A DNA stretch of 64,000 nt from Dokdonella sp. (GTDB taxonomy: Bacteria; Pseudomonadota; Gammaproteobacteria; Xanthomonadales; Rhodanobacteraceae), in contig JADJQH010000008.1 in assembly GCA_016712865.1 (NCBI GenBank), positions 1,054,001 to 1,118,000 on the forward strand, written 5' to 3'. The position numbers and the translations under genes are program-made. The notes under the pieces are model-generated. The model saw nothing but the letters and a program-made list of their open reading frames with translations. It had not been told where the DNA came from and made no database searches. Positions 32,897-42,703 of the stretch are shown one piece after another (the stretch's first letter is position 1; each line of letters starts with the position of its first letter).

Positions 32897-34900
32897 GACA
32901 AGGCCTCCAGACGTACCAGTACCGCGTCGGCTTCGACAAAATCTCCGGCGCTGGCCTGGATTGCATCTATGCGGCCGGCGCGCGGCGAGCGCAAGGTCAG
33001 TTCCATCTTCATGGCCTCCATGATCAGCAATTCATCGCCCTCGGCAATCTCGTCGCCTGCGCACGCCTTGACCAGCACCACGCGGCCAGGCATCGGTGCC
33101 AGCACGCGGTCGCTGTTGCTGGCGCTGGATTCCACGAATGCGAATGCCGGCGCCTTCTCGAAGCTGCGTCGCAGCGTGCCATCGTGGATCGTGATGCGGT
33201 CGCCATCGATGAAGGCCTTGTAGCGCGCCACCACGCCATCCCTGCACACGCTCAGGAAGCGATCGGCAATGAGGGCATTGTCGATCCGGATCGCATGCGC
33301 GTCGCGGGTCAGCAGGTATGCACCAGCGGAACCGTGTGCCGCAATTTCGATGCGCTGGCCTGCATCGAGCAGGGCGACAATGCGCTTGCCGGGATGTCCG
33401 AGGCGCCAGCCGTCGGTGCGATTCCAGGGCGAATGGGGATCGACGTGGCCCTGCGCAGATTCACTTGCACCCGCTTCCTCGTGCAGCAGGCAGGCCACGC
33501 ATGCGGCAATCAACAGGGCATCGACATCGGATTCGCCGGCGCCGATGAATTCATCCAGATGCCGGTCGAGATAGCCGGTATCGATGCTGCCGGCAACGAC
33601 GACAGGGTGGCGCAACAGGCGTTCGAGAAATGCCACGTTGGATTTCGGTCCGCGCACCTGCACGTTGGCGAGGGCTTCGCGCATGCGCTCAAGGGCGAGG
33701 TTGCGATCACTGTCCCAGGCAATCAGCTTGGCAATCATCGGGTCGTAGAACACGGTGACCAGATCGCCTTCGATCACGCCCGAATCAATGCGCAGGTTGC
33801 GCGAAGGCGCGGGCAGCGTGAGGGTTTGCAGGCTACCGGAGCCGGGCAGGAAGCCCTGGTCCGGGTCTTCCGCGTACAGGCGCACTTCCACGGCGTGGCC
33901 ATGGGCTGCCAGCGGTTGCTGGCCAAGCAGGGTATCCGGCAGGGCCTCGCCGGCCGCAACGCGCAGTTGCAGTTCGACGAGATCAAGGCCCAGCACCATC
34001 TCGGTGACCGGATGCTCGACCTGCAGGCGCGTGTTGATTTCCATGAAATAGAAATCACCCGACTCGCCGACGATGAACTCGACGGTGCCTGCGTTGACGT
34101 AGTCGAGCGCGCGCCGCGGCCACCGCAGCTTCGCCCATGCGCTTGCGCAAGTCGTGGTCGAGGAAGGGCGAGGGCGTTTCCTCGATCACCTTCTGGTAAC
34201 GCCGTTGCGCCGAGCATTCGCGTTCATTGAGGTGGATCGCGTTGCCGTGACGGTCACCGAAGATCTGGAACTCGATGTGCCTTGGCTTGCGCACGTAGCG
34301 TTCCAGCAGCACGCGGTCACGTCCGAACGCGTTTTTCGCCTCGCGCTGGCAGGATTCGAGGTTGGCGGCGAATTCGTCGGCCTGGTGAACGATGCGCATG
34401 CCCTTGCCGCCACCGCCGTGCGCGGCTTTGATCATCAAGGGGAAGCCGATGCGCTCTGCCTCACGCGCCAGCAGGCTGGGATCCTGTGATTCCCCGGTGT
34501 AGCCGGGAACCACCGGAACACCGTGGCTGGCCATCAGGTCCTTGGCGCCGGCCTTGGAACCCATGCGCCGCATCGAATCCCCGCCCGGCCCGATGAACGT
34601 GAGGCCGGCCGCGCTGACGGCATCGGCGAAGTCCGCGTTTTCGGAAAGAAAGCCATAGCCGGGATGGATCGCTTCCGCCCCCGATTGTCTGGCGGCATCG
34701 AGAATGGCCTGCTGGCGCAGGTAGGAATCTGCCGGAGCCGGACCGCCGATGGCGAAGGCCATGTCTGCCTGGCGCACATGCTGGGCAGTGGCATCGGCTT
34801 CGGAATACACCGCCACGGTCCTGATGCCAAGGCGCCGACACGTGCGCATGATGCGGCAGGCAATTTCTCCGCGATTGGCAATCAGGATGGTCTTGAACAT
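32893..34900 (-). pseudogene. liuD: Methylcrotonyl-CoA carboxylase biotin subunit with frameshift
   Basis: The alpha subunit of an acyl-CoA carboxylase; the liu context points to 3-methylcrotonyl-CoA. Biotin carboxylase segments are present: KTILIANRGEIACRI, HPGYGFLSENADFA, HGGGGKGMRIV, HIEFQIFGD, then in another frame MEINTRLQVEHPVTE. The C-terminal biotinyl site is EAMKMELT. The frame breaks in a GC-rich run at about 34105-34114, where two bases appear to be missing (GCGCGC contraction). Restoring them gives 669 residues including the expected LDYVNAGTVEF. The beta subunit and isovaleryl-CoA dehydrogenase genes are not in the window. Confidence 0.85.
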
Positions 34901-34978
34901 CGGTGGCGGTTCCTTCGTTGATGCAGGTTGCGCGCGAACGTGCGGTGCATGATGTGAGCTGGCCGACGGGCCATCATC

Positions 34979-35783
34979 TCATCCTGGCGAAATCCAGCGT
35001 GGCGGGCGCTTGTCGAGGAATGCCGTCAAGCCCTTCCTGGCCTTCGTCCGACACGCGCAGGCGGGCAATCAGGTCGGCATTGCGTGCATCCTGCAAGGCC
35101 GCGCTTTCCGCGTCGATGCCACATACGCGCATGGCCAACTGCTTGGCCTCGGCCTGGGCGCGCGGGCCGCACTTGCGCAGGAAATGCAGGTTGCGATCGA
35201 CGGCCTCATCCAGAGCGCCGGCATCCACGCAATGATGCAGAAGGCCGATGCGCATCGCTTCGCGCGCATCGAAGATTTCCGCGCTGACAAACAGGCGGCG
35301 TGCCTGGCGCAGGCCTATGGCGGCAATCACATAGGGCGAGATCACCGCGGGCACCAAGCCGAGCTTGGCCTCGCTCAAGGAAAATTTGGCACTTTCCACG
35401 CCGATGGCAATGTCGCAGCAGGCAACCAGGCCGACGCCGCCGCCGTAGGCCGAGCCGTTGACCCGGGCCAGGGTGGGTTTGGACAGGAAGTTCAAGGTGC
35501 GCATCAGATAGGCAAGACGCAGTGAATCCTGGCGGTTTTCCTCCTCGCTGGCCGATGCCATGGCGCGCATCCAGTTGAGATCGGCACCGGCGGAAAACGT
35601 GCTGCCCTCGCCACTGAGCACCACGCCCCATACCGACGCGTCACGGTTGGCGGACTCCAGTGCCTTGGTCAGTTCGGCGATCAGGCCATCGTCGAATGCG
35701 TTGTGCACGGAGGGCCGATTCAGGCGGATCTCGCAGATGCCCTTGCTGGAGGTGATGTGCAATGCGTCGGTCATGCCGGTCAT
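34979..35783 (-). pseudogene. liuC: Methylglutaconyl-CoA hydratase, 3' frameshift
   Basis: A crotonase-fold enzyme that hydrates 3-methylglutaconyl-CoA to HMG-CoA. Oxyanion-hole segments are GSTFSAGADLNWM and VNGSAYGGGVGLVACCDIAI, and the catalytic glutamate region is SEAKLGLVPAVISPY. As written the frame ends at 34974 with an atypical tail (GIPRQAPATLDFARMR). One surplus base at about 35028 explains it: the other frame gives TAFLDKRPPRWISPG and a stop at 34979, the usual C-terminus of the family. It may still be functional. It starts at 35783 or 35774 and is the first liu gene here, divergent from feoA. Confidence 0.85.
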
Positions 35784-35866
35784 CCCATGGAAGGACTGCG
35801 ATCATAGGCGGTCAGGCATGGCCGCTGCAGCGCGGCGGGAAAGTCGCTGTTGCCTGGGGTTGCGCG

Positions 35867-35886
35867 TATAATGCGAACCATTCTTA
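35867..35886 (+). promoter_or_regulatory. feoA promoter -10 overlapped by a probable Fur box
   Basis: A perfect TATAAT (35867-35872) runs directly into TGCGAACCATTCTTA (35872-35886), which matches the 7-1-7 Fur pattern TGAGAAT-n-ATTCTCA at 12 of 14 defined positions. The site is 16 bases upstream of the feoA ATG. Fur with iron would cover the -10 and repress the operon. No convincing -35 was found. Confidence 0.6.
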
Positions 35887-35902
35887 TTTGTAATGAACGC
35901 CG

Positions 35903-36142
35903 ATGCGCCTGTCCGAGCTTGTCCAGGGTTTGAGTGCCGTAGTCCAGGAAGTCGAGGATCTCACCGAAAAGGACCCGATTTCCCGACGCTTGCGCGATTT
36001 CGGCTTCGTCAGCGGCGAACCGGTGCGCCTGGTGGGGCGCGGTCCGATCGGTGCTGATCCACTGTTGGTGCAGGTCGGTTACACGCGCTTTGCCCTGCGT
36101 CGCAACGAGGCTGCGCGCATCATCATCGGAGAGCCGGCATGA
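35903..36142 (+). CDS. feoA: Ferrous iron transport protein A
   Basis: A small SH3-like cytosolic protein (79 residues) that works with FeoB in ferrous iron uptake. Family features are the early LSELVQG, RLRDFGFVSGEPVRLVGRGP and the C-terminal RFALRRNEAARIII. It starts at the ATG at 35903 just after a likely Fur box. The stop overlaps the feoB start (ATGA). Confidence 0.94.
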   Translation: MRLSELVQGLSAVVQEVEDLTEKDPISRRLRDFGFVSGEPVRLVGRGPIGADPLLVQVGYTRFALRRNEAARIIIGEPA

Positions 36143-37971
36143 GCGAAGCTGCGCTGCCCATGCGCCTGGCCCTGGTCGGCAGCCCCAATTGCGGCAAGAC
36201 CGCGCTGTTCAACCAGCTCACGGGTGGTCGGCAAAAGGTCGCCAACTACGCGGGCGTCACCGTTGAACGCAAGGAAGGCCGCTTTTCCACGCCGTCGGGT
36301 CGCAATTACCTGCTGCTCGATCTGCCTGGTGCCTACAGCCTCGATGCCGCCAGCCCGGATGAAATCATCACGCGCAAGGTTTGCCTGGGTGAATTTCCCG
36401 GCGAATCCGTGCCGGATCTCATTGTCTGCGTCGCCGATGCAACCAACCTGCGCCTGCACCTGCGCTTCGTGCTCGAGGTACGCAAGCTCGGCAGGCCCAT
36501 GGTGCTGGCACTCAACATGAGCGACGCCGCGCGTCGGCGCGGCATCCGCATCGACGTGGACAAACTGCAAGCGCGGCTCGGTATCCCGGTGGTGGAAACC
36601 GTTGCCGTGCGACACGGCGGCGCCGCCGAGCTGACGCGATGCCTTGAAGGCGAGGTGCGGGCTGTTGCCGTGGCCGAGGATTCCACGGACTTGCACGTCC
36701 AGGTTCGCGAACTCATCGCCGAAGCAGTCAGCATGCCTCGGCGCACCGCGGAGATCGACGATGCCATCGATCGCATCGTGCTGCATCCGGCACTCGGCCT
36801 GGTGTTGCTCGCGGCCATCATGTTCCTGATCTTCCAGGCCGTGTTTTCCTGGGCAGAACCGCTGATGGAGGCCATTGAAATCGGCATTGCCCACCTGGGT
36901 ACCTGGGTGGGCAGTGCACTGACCTCGATGCCGATGCTGCAAAGCCTGGTGGTGGACGGGATTTTTGCCGGCATTGGCAGCGTGCTCGTGTTCCTGCCGC
37001 AGATCCTCATCCTGTTCCTGTTCATCCTCGCGCTGGAGGAATCCGGTTACCTGCCGCGTGCGGCATTCCTGCTTGATCGACTCATGCTCGGCGCCGGCCT
37101 GACCGGTCGATCCTTCATTCCGCTGCTTTCGAGTTTTGCCTGCGCCATTCCCGGCATCATGGCCACGCGCAGCATCCAGGATCCGCGTGATCGCCTGACC
37201 ACCATCCTGATCGCGCCCTTGATGACCTGCTCGGCACGCCTGCCCGTGTATGCCTTGCTGATTGCCGCATTCATCCCGCAACGCACGGTTGCCGGAGTCT
37301 TCAACCTGCAGGGTGTGGTGCTTTTCTCGCTGTACGTGGCGGGAATCGTCAGTGCCCTGGCGGTCGCCTGGGTCATCAAGCTGTTGCGCAAGGACAAGAG
37401 CGAACATGCACTGCTGATGGAACTGCCCTCGTATCGGGTGCCGCATGTGCGTGACATCGCCATCGGCCTGTGGGAGCGCGCAAACATCTTCCTCAAGCGC
37501 GTCGGCGGCATCATCCTTTCGTTGACCATCATCCTCTGGTTCCTGTCGACTTTCCCGGCGCCTCCGGCAGGCGCGACCGAACCTGCCATCAATTACAGCT
37601 TTGCCGGCCAGTTGGGCCATCTGCTGCATCTGGTTTTTGCGCCGCTGGGATTCAACTGGCAGATCTGCATTGCGCTGGTGCCAGGGCTTGCCGCGCGTGA
37701 GGTTGCCGTGTCTTCGCTGGCCACGGTTTACGCGTTGTCCGGCCACGAGGAAGGCCTGCAGGCAATCGTGGCCAGTCAATGGACCCTGGCCATGGCCTTG
37801 TCCTTGCTCGCCTGGTATGTGTTTGCGCCGATGTGCCTGTCCACCTTGGCCACGGTGCGCCGCGAAACCAATTCCTGGCGCCAGGTCTGGATCATGGCCG
37901 CGTATCTGTTCGCGCTGGCCTACGTGGCGTCCCTGCTCACTTACCAGATTGCGCGGGTGGTCGGTTCATGA
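36139..37971 (+). CDS. feoB: Ferrous iron transporter FeoB
   Basis: The GTPase-linked inner-membrane ferrous iron permease. The N-terminal G domain shows G1 GSPNCGKT, G3 DLPGAYS and G4 NMSD. Two Gate domains follow (around LLSSFACAIPGIMATRSIQD and PGLAAREVAVSSLATVYA) within about ten membrane helices. At 610 residues it is shorter than the E. coli protein (773) but intact; short FeoBs are common in this group. It overlaps feoA by 4 bases upstream and the DUF6587 gene by 4 bases downstream. Confidence 0.96.
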   Translation: MSEAALPMRLALVGSPNCGKTALFNQLTGGRQKVANYAGVTVERKEGRFSTPSGRNYLLLDLPGAYSLDAASPDEIITRKVCLGEFPGESVPDLIVCVADATNLRLHLRFVLEVRKLGRPMVLALNMSDAARRRGIRIDVDKLQARLGIPVVETVAVRHGGAAELTRCLEGEVRAVAVAEDSTDLHVQVRELIAEAVSMPRRTAEIDDAIDRIVLHPALGLVLLAAIMFLIFQAVFSWAEPLMEAIEIGIAHLGTWVGSALTSMPMLQSLVVDGIFAGIGSVLVFLPQILILFLFILALEESGYLPRAAFLLDRLMLGAGLTGRSFIPLLSSFACAIPGIMATRSIQDPRDRLTTILIAPLMTCSARLPVYALLIAAFIPQRTVAGVFNLQGVVLFSLYVAGIVSALAVAWVIKLLRKDKSEHALLMELPSYRVPHVRDIAIGLWERANIFLKRVGGIILSLTIILWFLSTFPAPPAGATEPAINYSFAGQLGHLLHLVFAPLGFNWQICIALVPGLAAREVAVSSLATVYALSGHEEGLQAIVASQWTLAMALSLLAWYVFAPMCLSTLATVRRETNSWRQVWIMAAYLFALAYVASLLTYQIARVVGS

Positions 37972-38282
37972 GCGCCGACCTCATTCAAACACTGGTGCTT
38001 GCCCTGATTGCCATGGCAAGTGTGGTTTTTGCCGCACGCCATGTGATGCCGGGTGCAAGCCGACGCCTGCAATCCGGGCTGGCCCGGAAGCTGGGTCAGC
38101 CGCAGCGCGGACGCATTGCGCATGCGCTGGGTCGATGGGTGCAGCCCGCCGATGCAAGCAGCGGCAGTTGCGGAAGCGGCAGCGGCTGCGCGAGTTGCGG
38201 TGGATGTGGCACCGAGCCTGCTGGACCATCGGTGGAGTCCATCGCGTTGAAGCTCGAACCGAGGATCAGGACCGGCCGTTGA
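37968..38282 (+). CDS. DUF6587 small Cys-rich protein, FeoC position
   Basis: A 104-residue protein with one N-terminal membrane helix (LVLALIAMASVVFAARHV) and a glycine/serine linker containing five cysteines (GSCGSGSGCASCGGCGTE; four in the last ten residues of that block). It looks like the DUF6587 family. The start overlaps the feoB stop (ATGA), the place held by feoC elsewhere, but it is not related to FeoC's winged helix. The cysteine cluster could bind iron or a cluster at the membrane; that is inference. Confidence 0.75.
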   Translation: MSADLIQTLVLALIAMASVVFAARHVMPGASRRLQSGLARKLGQPQRGRIAHALGRWVQPADASSGSCGSGSGCASCGGCGTEPAGPSVESIALKLEPRIRTGR

Positions 38283-38327
38283 CCCCGCCGCACATTTGCC
38301 GGTCGAGGGTACGCGTACACTGTGACG

Positions 38328-39107
38328 ATGAACATTTTTTCTCTGCATCGTGGCACCTCGCCCTTGCTGGTCAGCCTGCCGCACAACGGTGAGCGGCTGC
38401 CGGATGAACTGGCCGCGCGCATGACGCCTTCTGCGCGGCGTGTTCCCGACACCGATTGGCATGTTGAACGCCTGTATGCATTTGCACGCGAAATGGGTGC
38501 ATCCATGCTGGTGCCCGTCCATTCGCGCTACGTGGTGGATCTCAATCGCCCGCCGGATGACACCTCGCTGTATCCGGGGCAGAACACCACCGGCCTGTGT
38601 CCGGTCCGGCAGTTCAGCGCTAAACCTGTGTACCTGGACGGGCAGGAGCCGGATGAGGACGAGATTGCCGAGCGCGTCGGCATTTACTGGCGGCCCTACC
38701 ACAATGCACTTGTGGAGGAAATCGAGCGTATCCGTGCCCGCCATGGGCGCTGCGTGCTCTGGGAAGGACATTCCATTCGCAGCGTGGTGCCGTTCCTGTT
38801 TGAAGGCCGTTTGCCGGATTTCAACCTGGGAACCAGCGGCGGCCAGAGTTGCGATGCGAGGCTGAGGGAAAACCTGGTCGGTGTCCTCGAGTCGCAAGCC
38901 GACTTCGGTTTTGCAATCGATGGTCGATTCAAGGGCGGTTACATCACGCGCCATTACGGCAATCCGGGGCAGGGCGTCGATGCCGTTCAGCTGGAACTTG
39001 CCCAATGCAACTACATGGACGAGTCCAGCTTCGAGTACCTCCCCGACCTGGCGGCTCCCACACAGCATTTGATCCAGCGCCTTTTGCAGGAGACCCTGGA
39101 TTCCTGA
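38328..39107 (+). CDS. hutG: N-formylglutamate deformylase
   Basis: Hydrolyses N-formylglutamate to glutamate and formate in the five-step histidine degradation route. The 259-residue protein has SLPHNGERLP, DTDWHVERLY, VDLNRPPDD, ADFGFAIDGRFKGGYITRHY and the C-terminal ELAQCNYMDE. GTG at 38322 is an alternative start; the ATG at 38328 is used. The other hut genes are not adjacent, so it may serve another deformylation or the pathway genes may lie elsewhere. Confidence 0.9.
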   Translation: MNIFSLHRGTSPLLVSLPHNGERLPDELAARMTPSARRVPDTDWHVERLYAFAREMGASMLVPVHSRYVVDLNRPPDDTSLYPGQNTTGLCPVRQFSAKPVYLDGQEPDEDEIAERVGIYWRPYHNALVEEIERIRARHGRCVLWEGHSIRSVVPFLFEGRLPDFNLGTSGGQSCDARLRENLVGVLESQADFGFAIDGRFKGGYITRHYGNPGQGVDAVQLELAQCNYMDESSFEYLPDLAAPTQHLIQRLLQETLDS

Positions 39108-39116
39108 CCAAGGTGA

Positions 39117-40360
39117 TCAGGCCCGCTGGCGCTGGCTGGCGGATCCTGGAATGCGCGGCAGGAACCAGGCCAGCAGGCCGATGGCTGGCAGCCAGGCGCA
39201 AATGCGATACACCGCCTCGATGCCCAGATGATCGGCTGTCTCGCCGAGCACTGCGGCACCCAATCCACCCATGCCGAAAGCAAAGCCGAAGAACATTCCG
39301 GAAATCATGCCGGTGCGACCTGGTACCAGATCCTGGGCAAAAACGAGGATGGCGGAAAATGCGGACGCCAGCACCACGCCGATGATCACGGTGAGCACGG
39401 TTGTCCACAGCAGGTTGGCATGCGGCAACAGCAAGGTGAACGGCAGGACGCCGAGAATCGAGATCCAGATGACGTAACGCCGGCCAATGCGATCGCCCAC
39501 CGGACCGCCGATCAGGGTGCCGGCGGCCACTGCCGCGAGGAAAACAAACAGATGCAGCTGGGCGGCTTGCGCATCCAGGCCAAACTTGTGCATCAGGTAA
39601 AAGGTGTAGTAGCTCGAAATGCTGGCGGTGTAGAACGACTTGGAAAACACCAGCATGCCGAGCACCACCAGTGCCAGGATGGTGTGCCGGCGGGAAAGAC
39701 TGAACTGCGCCCGCACTGCGCGCGCGGCATGGTGCAGCCCGGGTATGCGCTGGCGATACCAGGCTCCAATGCGGGTCAGCAGGATGATGGCTATCAGCGC
39801 GGCCACGGCAAACCAGGCGATGCTCGATTGTCCGCGCGGCATGATGATGAACGCCGCCAGCAGGGGCCGCAGGCCGACCCCACGTTTCCACCCACCTGGA
39901 ACAGCGATTGCGCCAGTCCGTGTTGTCCACCGGAGGCGAGCCGCGCGATGCGTGAGGACTCCGGATGGAATACGGCCGATCCGCTGCCGATCATGGCGGC
40001 GGCCAGCAGCAAGGCGTGATAACTCTGTGCTCGCGAGAGCAACAACAATCCGCACAGGGTCGAGGCCATGCCGACGGCCAACGAAAACGGTTTCGGGTAA
40101 CGGTCGGTCAGGGTGCCGATCATGGGTTGCAACAGTGACGCGGTGACCTGGAAGGTCAGGGTGATCAGGCCGATCTGGCCGAAATCCAGCGCAAACGAAG
40201 TCTTCAGCAATGGGTAGAGCGCTGGCAGCAGCGACTGGATCATGTCGTTGAGCAGGTGGCAGAAGCTCAGGCCGATCAGGATCGGGTACGCAGTTCGCGC
40301 CGGATCCTGGACTTGCGTATCCGGAGGGTTGTCGGCCAGTACTTCCGCGGGCAGGGACAT
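39117..40360 (-). pseudogene. MFS transporter (Fsr-like) with frameshift
   Basis: A 12-helix major facilitator resembling fosmidomycin-resistance Fsr transporters. The N-terminal half reads ILIGLSFCHLLNDMIQSLLP, GTLTDRYPKPF and LFQVGGNVGSA. The second half continues in another frame as PLLAAFIIMPRGQSSIAW through GISGMFF-like and LPRIPGSA segments. One missing base in a run of four Gs (39863-39866 on the plus strand, five expected) explains the break. Repaired length is 414 residues. It is convergent with hutG, 9 bases from its stop. Confidence 0.8.
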
Positions 40361-40531
40361 TGCGTGTGGTCTCGAACAGGAAGCGTGCAGCTCGGAAGTG
40401 GCGCTGGTTATTGTTGCCGACTCTGCGCATTATCGATGATGTCGGCTGCGGAAGCTTGGAATTGCCAAGTTTCGCCCCACGTCCTGGCGTAGTCGATTCG
40501 CCCGGACAGCCAACTATCTCAGGAGTAATGC

Positions 40532-41461
40532 ATGAAGGTTGCGGAACAACGCTCGATATTGGGAATCGGCTTGCTGGCCGCCTACGCCGATGGCGAGAGA
40601 AGCGAGCGCGAGCACGAGCAGCTGGATCGCGCCATTGCGGGACTCGAGTTTCCGTCAGCGAGCGACAAAGACGAGATTCTCGCGAAGGTCAAGTTCGAGT
40701 CTGCCGGCATCGGCACATTCCTGCCCGGGCTTGAGTCGGAAGAATCGCGCAGCCTTGCCTACCAGGTAGCCGTTTGCGTGTGCAATGCGGACGGCGCGAC
40801 ATCGGAGGCCGAAAACTGCTTCCTGCAGGAGTTGGGCAGCCATCTGGGGCTGGATGCGCAAGCGAGCAAATCATTGCTCGCGCAGGCCGAGGTCATTGGC
40901 GGAGCCGTTGTCGACGCCAAGCCCGGGCAGCCCGCATCGAACATGTCGGCGGCGGAACTGGACAAGCTGATCCTCGATGCGGCCATCCTCAATGGCGCCC
41001 TCGAACTTTTGCCTGAGACCCTGGCCACCCTCGTGATCGTGCCCTTGCAGATGAAGCTGGTGCGCCGCATCGGATCGTCTTATGGCTTCAATGCCCAGGA
41101 CACGGTGATCAAGGATTTCATGGCGACTGCCGGCGTCGGCTTGGCGGCGCAGGTGCTTGAACAGGCGGGTCGCAAATTGCTGGGCGGATTGCTGGGAAGC
41201 ATCGGTGGCTCGATTCTTGGCGGTGTGGGTCGCCAGGCGGCCAGCTCGGGCATGGCCTTTGCCAGTACCTATGCGGTGGGGCAACTGGCCAGGCGCTACT
41301 ACGCGGCCAATCGTGAACTCAGCACCGACCTGCTGCGTTCGACGTTTGCGCAGATGCGCGACGATGCCAGGGGCTTGAGTTCAACGCATCTGTCCAGCAT
41401 GCGTGCGATGGCAGAGCGGCTGCGAACCACGGATCTGACCAGCCTGGTTCGCAGCCAATGA
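40532..41461 (+). CDS. TerB-like / DUF697-like protein
   Basis: A 309-residue protein. The N-terminal half (about 5-125) is helical with acidic pairs (LLAAYADGERSEREHEQLDR, VCNADGATSEAENCFLQELG) as in the TerB tellurite-resistance domain, where such residues bind metal. The second half (about 150-260: LVIVPLQMKLVRRIGSSYG, glycine-rich LGGLLGSIGGSILGGVGRQA) resembles DUF697, a membrane-inserted segment. AGGAG precedes the ATG at 40532. An ATG 4 bases upstream is in another frame. The role is unknown; envelope stress is a guess. Confidence 0.7.
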   Translation: MKVAEQRSILGIGLLAAYADGERSEREHEQLDRAIAGLEFPSASDKDEILAKVKFESAGIGTFLPGLESEESRSLAYQVAVCVCNADGATSEAENCFLQELGSHLGLDAQASKSLLAQAEVIGGAVVDAKPGQPASNMSAAELDKLILDAAILNGALELLPETLATLVIVPLQMKLVRRIGSSYGFNAQDTVIKDFMATAGVGLAAQVLEQAGRKLLGGLLGSIGGSILGGVGRQAASSGMAFASTYAVGQLARRYYAANRELSTDLLRSTFAQMRDDARGLSSTHLSSMRAMAERLRTTDLTSLVRSQ

Positions 41462-41495
41462 ATGGGTGAGCACGCGCCTCAGCACCCGCTCGCAC

Positions 41496-42344
41496 CTATT
41501 GGGTGGCCGAGGGACACTCCGTTCCGGCAATGCGGGTGAGTCGGGTAATGGGAATGGAACCGCTGCCATAGCCTGGCACAGTGGACGTCCAGGAGGCCGT
41601 GCCGTTGTTGCAGTCGGTAAAGGTGAAGGTGATGCTGCCCCACAGGGTCACGGCGATGTCGTCGTGCACGAAGTTGGGAGGAAAGCGCGCCCCGGCGGTG
41701 ATGGCTGCAGGCAAGGTCACCGTGTTTGATGTCGGGTCATACGGGCCTTGGGCATAGATCCAGCTCTGGGTATTGCCCGCAGGCGCATAGGCAAACCAGT
41801 ACGCCAGCATGACAGGTAGACCGCTGGCCGCATCAATTGCAGTCGTGCCCTCGATCTGGAAGCCGATGCCACTCAGTGATGGGTCGTACCAGTTGCCGCT
41901 GGTGAATCCTCCCATTCCAATGGAGCTTGAGCCGGCGACCACGGTGATGCTGCCGGTCATGCCCATGCTGAAATGCACGTCGCAGCGATAGTTGATGGTG
42001 CCTGGCGTGTTGAAGGTGCGGGTGAACGTCCATTCGGCGGACGAAGGCGTTCCGTTTCCGCCGGCGCCATCATTGTCGCAGCCGACGGCGCAGCGGAAGG
42101 AATTGTCATCCGCGCGAACGTTGTGCGCCATGCCGCCTTGGCTCACGAAGGTGACCGTGTCACCTGCGTTGATGGTGAGCTGGGCGGGAACGAAAACCAT
42201 CAACGGCTCGCCGGGGGTGCCGTAGCCATCACCACCCGAGGTATCACCGACGCGGACGATGTGGTTGGCTGCAAGGGCATCGTCAGGGAGAGTCATGCAA
42301 CAGAGAAACGCGAGTACGGTGAAGGCGAAGAGCCAGGATTTCAT
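41496..42344 (-). CDS. Secreted cupredoxin-domain protein
   Basis: A 282-residue exported protein. After a signal peptide (KSWLFAFTVLAFLCCMTLPD) comes a plastocyanin/azurin-like domain (about 25-135). Type 1 copper ligands are plausible in GGMAHNVRAD and YRCDVHFSMGM (Cys, His, Met). The C-terminal 150 residues form a separate beta-rich domain (GNWYDPSLSGIGFQIEG ...) of a kind seen in several secreted Xanthomonadales proteins, with no known function. The ATG at 42344 has GGAGG upstream; the frame runs further but without homology. Copper electron transfer is inferred. Confidence 0.8.
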   Translation of the reverse strand: MKSWLFAFTVLAFLCCMTLPDDALAANHIVRVGDTSGGDGYGTPGEPLMVFVPAQLTINAGDTVTFVSQGGMAHNVRADDNSFRCAVGCDNDGAGGNGTPSSAEWTFTRTFNTPGTINYRCDVHFSMGMTGSITVVAGSSSIGMGGFTSGNWYDPSLSGIGFQIEGTTAIDAASGLPVMLAYWFAYAPAGNTQSWIYAQGPYDPTSNTVTLPAAITAGARFPPNFVHDDIAVTLWGSITFTFTDCNNGTASWTSTVPGYGSGSIPITRLTRIAGTECPSATQ

Positions 42345-42515
42345 TTTCGATTGCCTCCAACAGGTGACGGGCCAGCGACCTTGCGCATTGGGGTGTGACA
42401 CCGCAGCGCAGGCGACAGTGCGGATGGGTATCGGCAGCCAGGGTTGCCGAAGGCAAATCCGCTCATTGCGAAGAGGTAGTACCCAAGACGCGGCGTCCGG
42501 TTGCGTGCAACGCGG

Positions 42516-42633
42516 CTAGGGAAGGTCTGATCAAGTATTGTCGCGAGCAAGCTCGCTCCCACCATTGCTTGATTTTGTGGGAGCGAGCTTGCTCGCGACG
42601 AATGAGTTCCGTACTTGTTCAGAGTTTCCCTAG
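42516..42633. repeat. REPIN-like element, copy B
   Basis: An inverted, nearly identical copy of 12321-12438. Perfect 23-bp arms (42540-42562 and 42577-42599) close a 14-base loop, enclosed by CTAGGGAA (42516-42523) and TTCCCTAG (42626-42633). It lies in the 359-base gap between the cupredoxin and lipase genes. The remainder of the gap, about 42345-42515 and 42634-42703, shows no gene or recognised site. Confidence 0.92.
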
Positions 42634-42703
42634 AGCACATGCTCGATCAGAGCCTGCCTATGCTGCCGGCTGCGTTCATTTGCCTTGTTTCCAGTTGCTG
42701 CCG

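Noticed and set aside
42395-42703. Upstream extension of the esterase frame through the REPIN
   Set aside because: It translates a palindromic repeat with no protein homology. The ATG at 42704 is outside the repeat.
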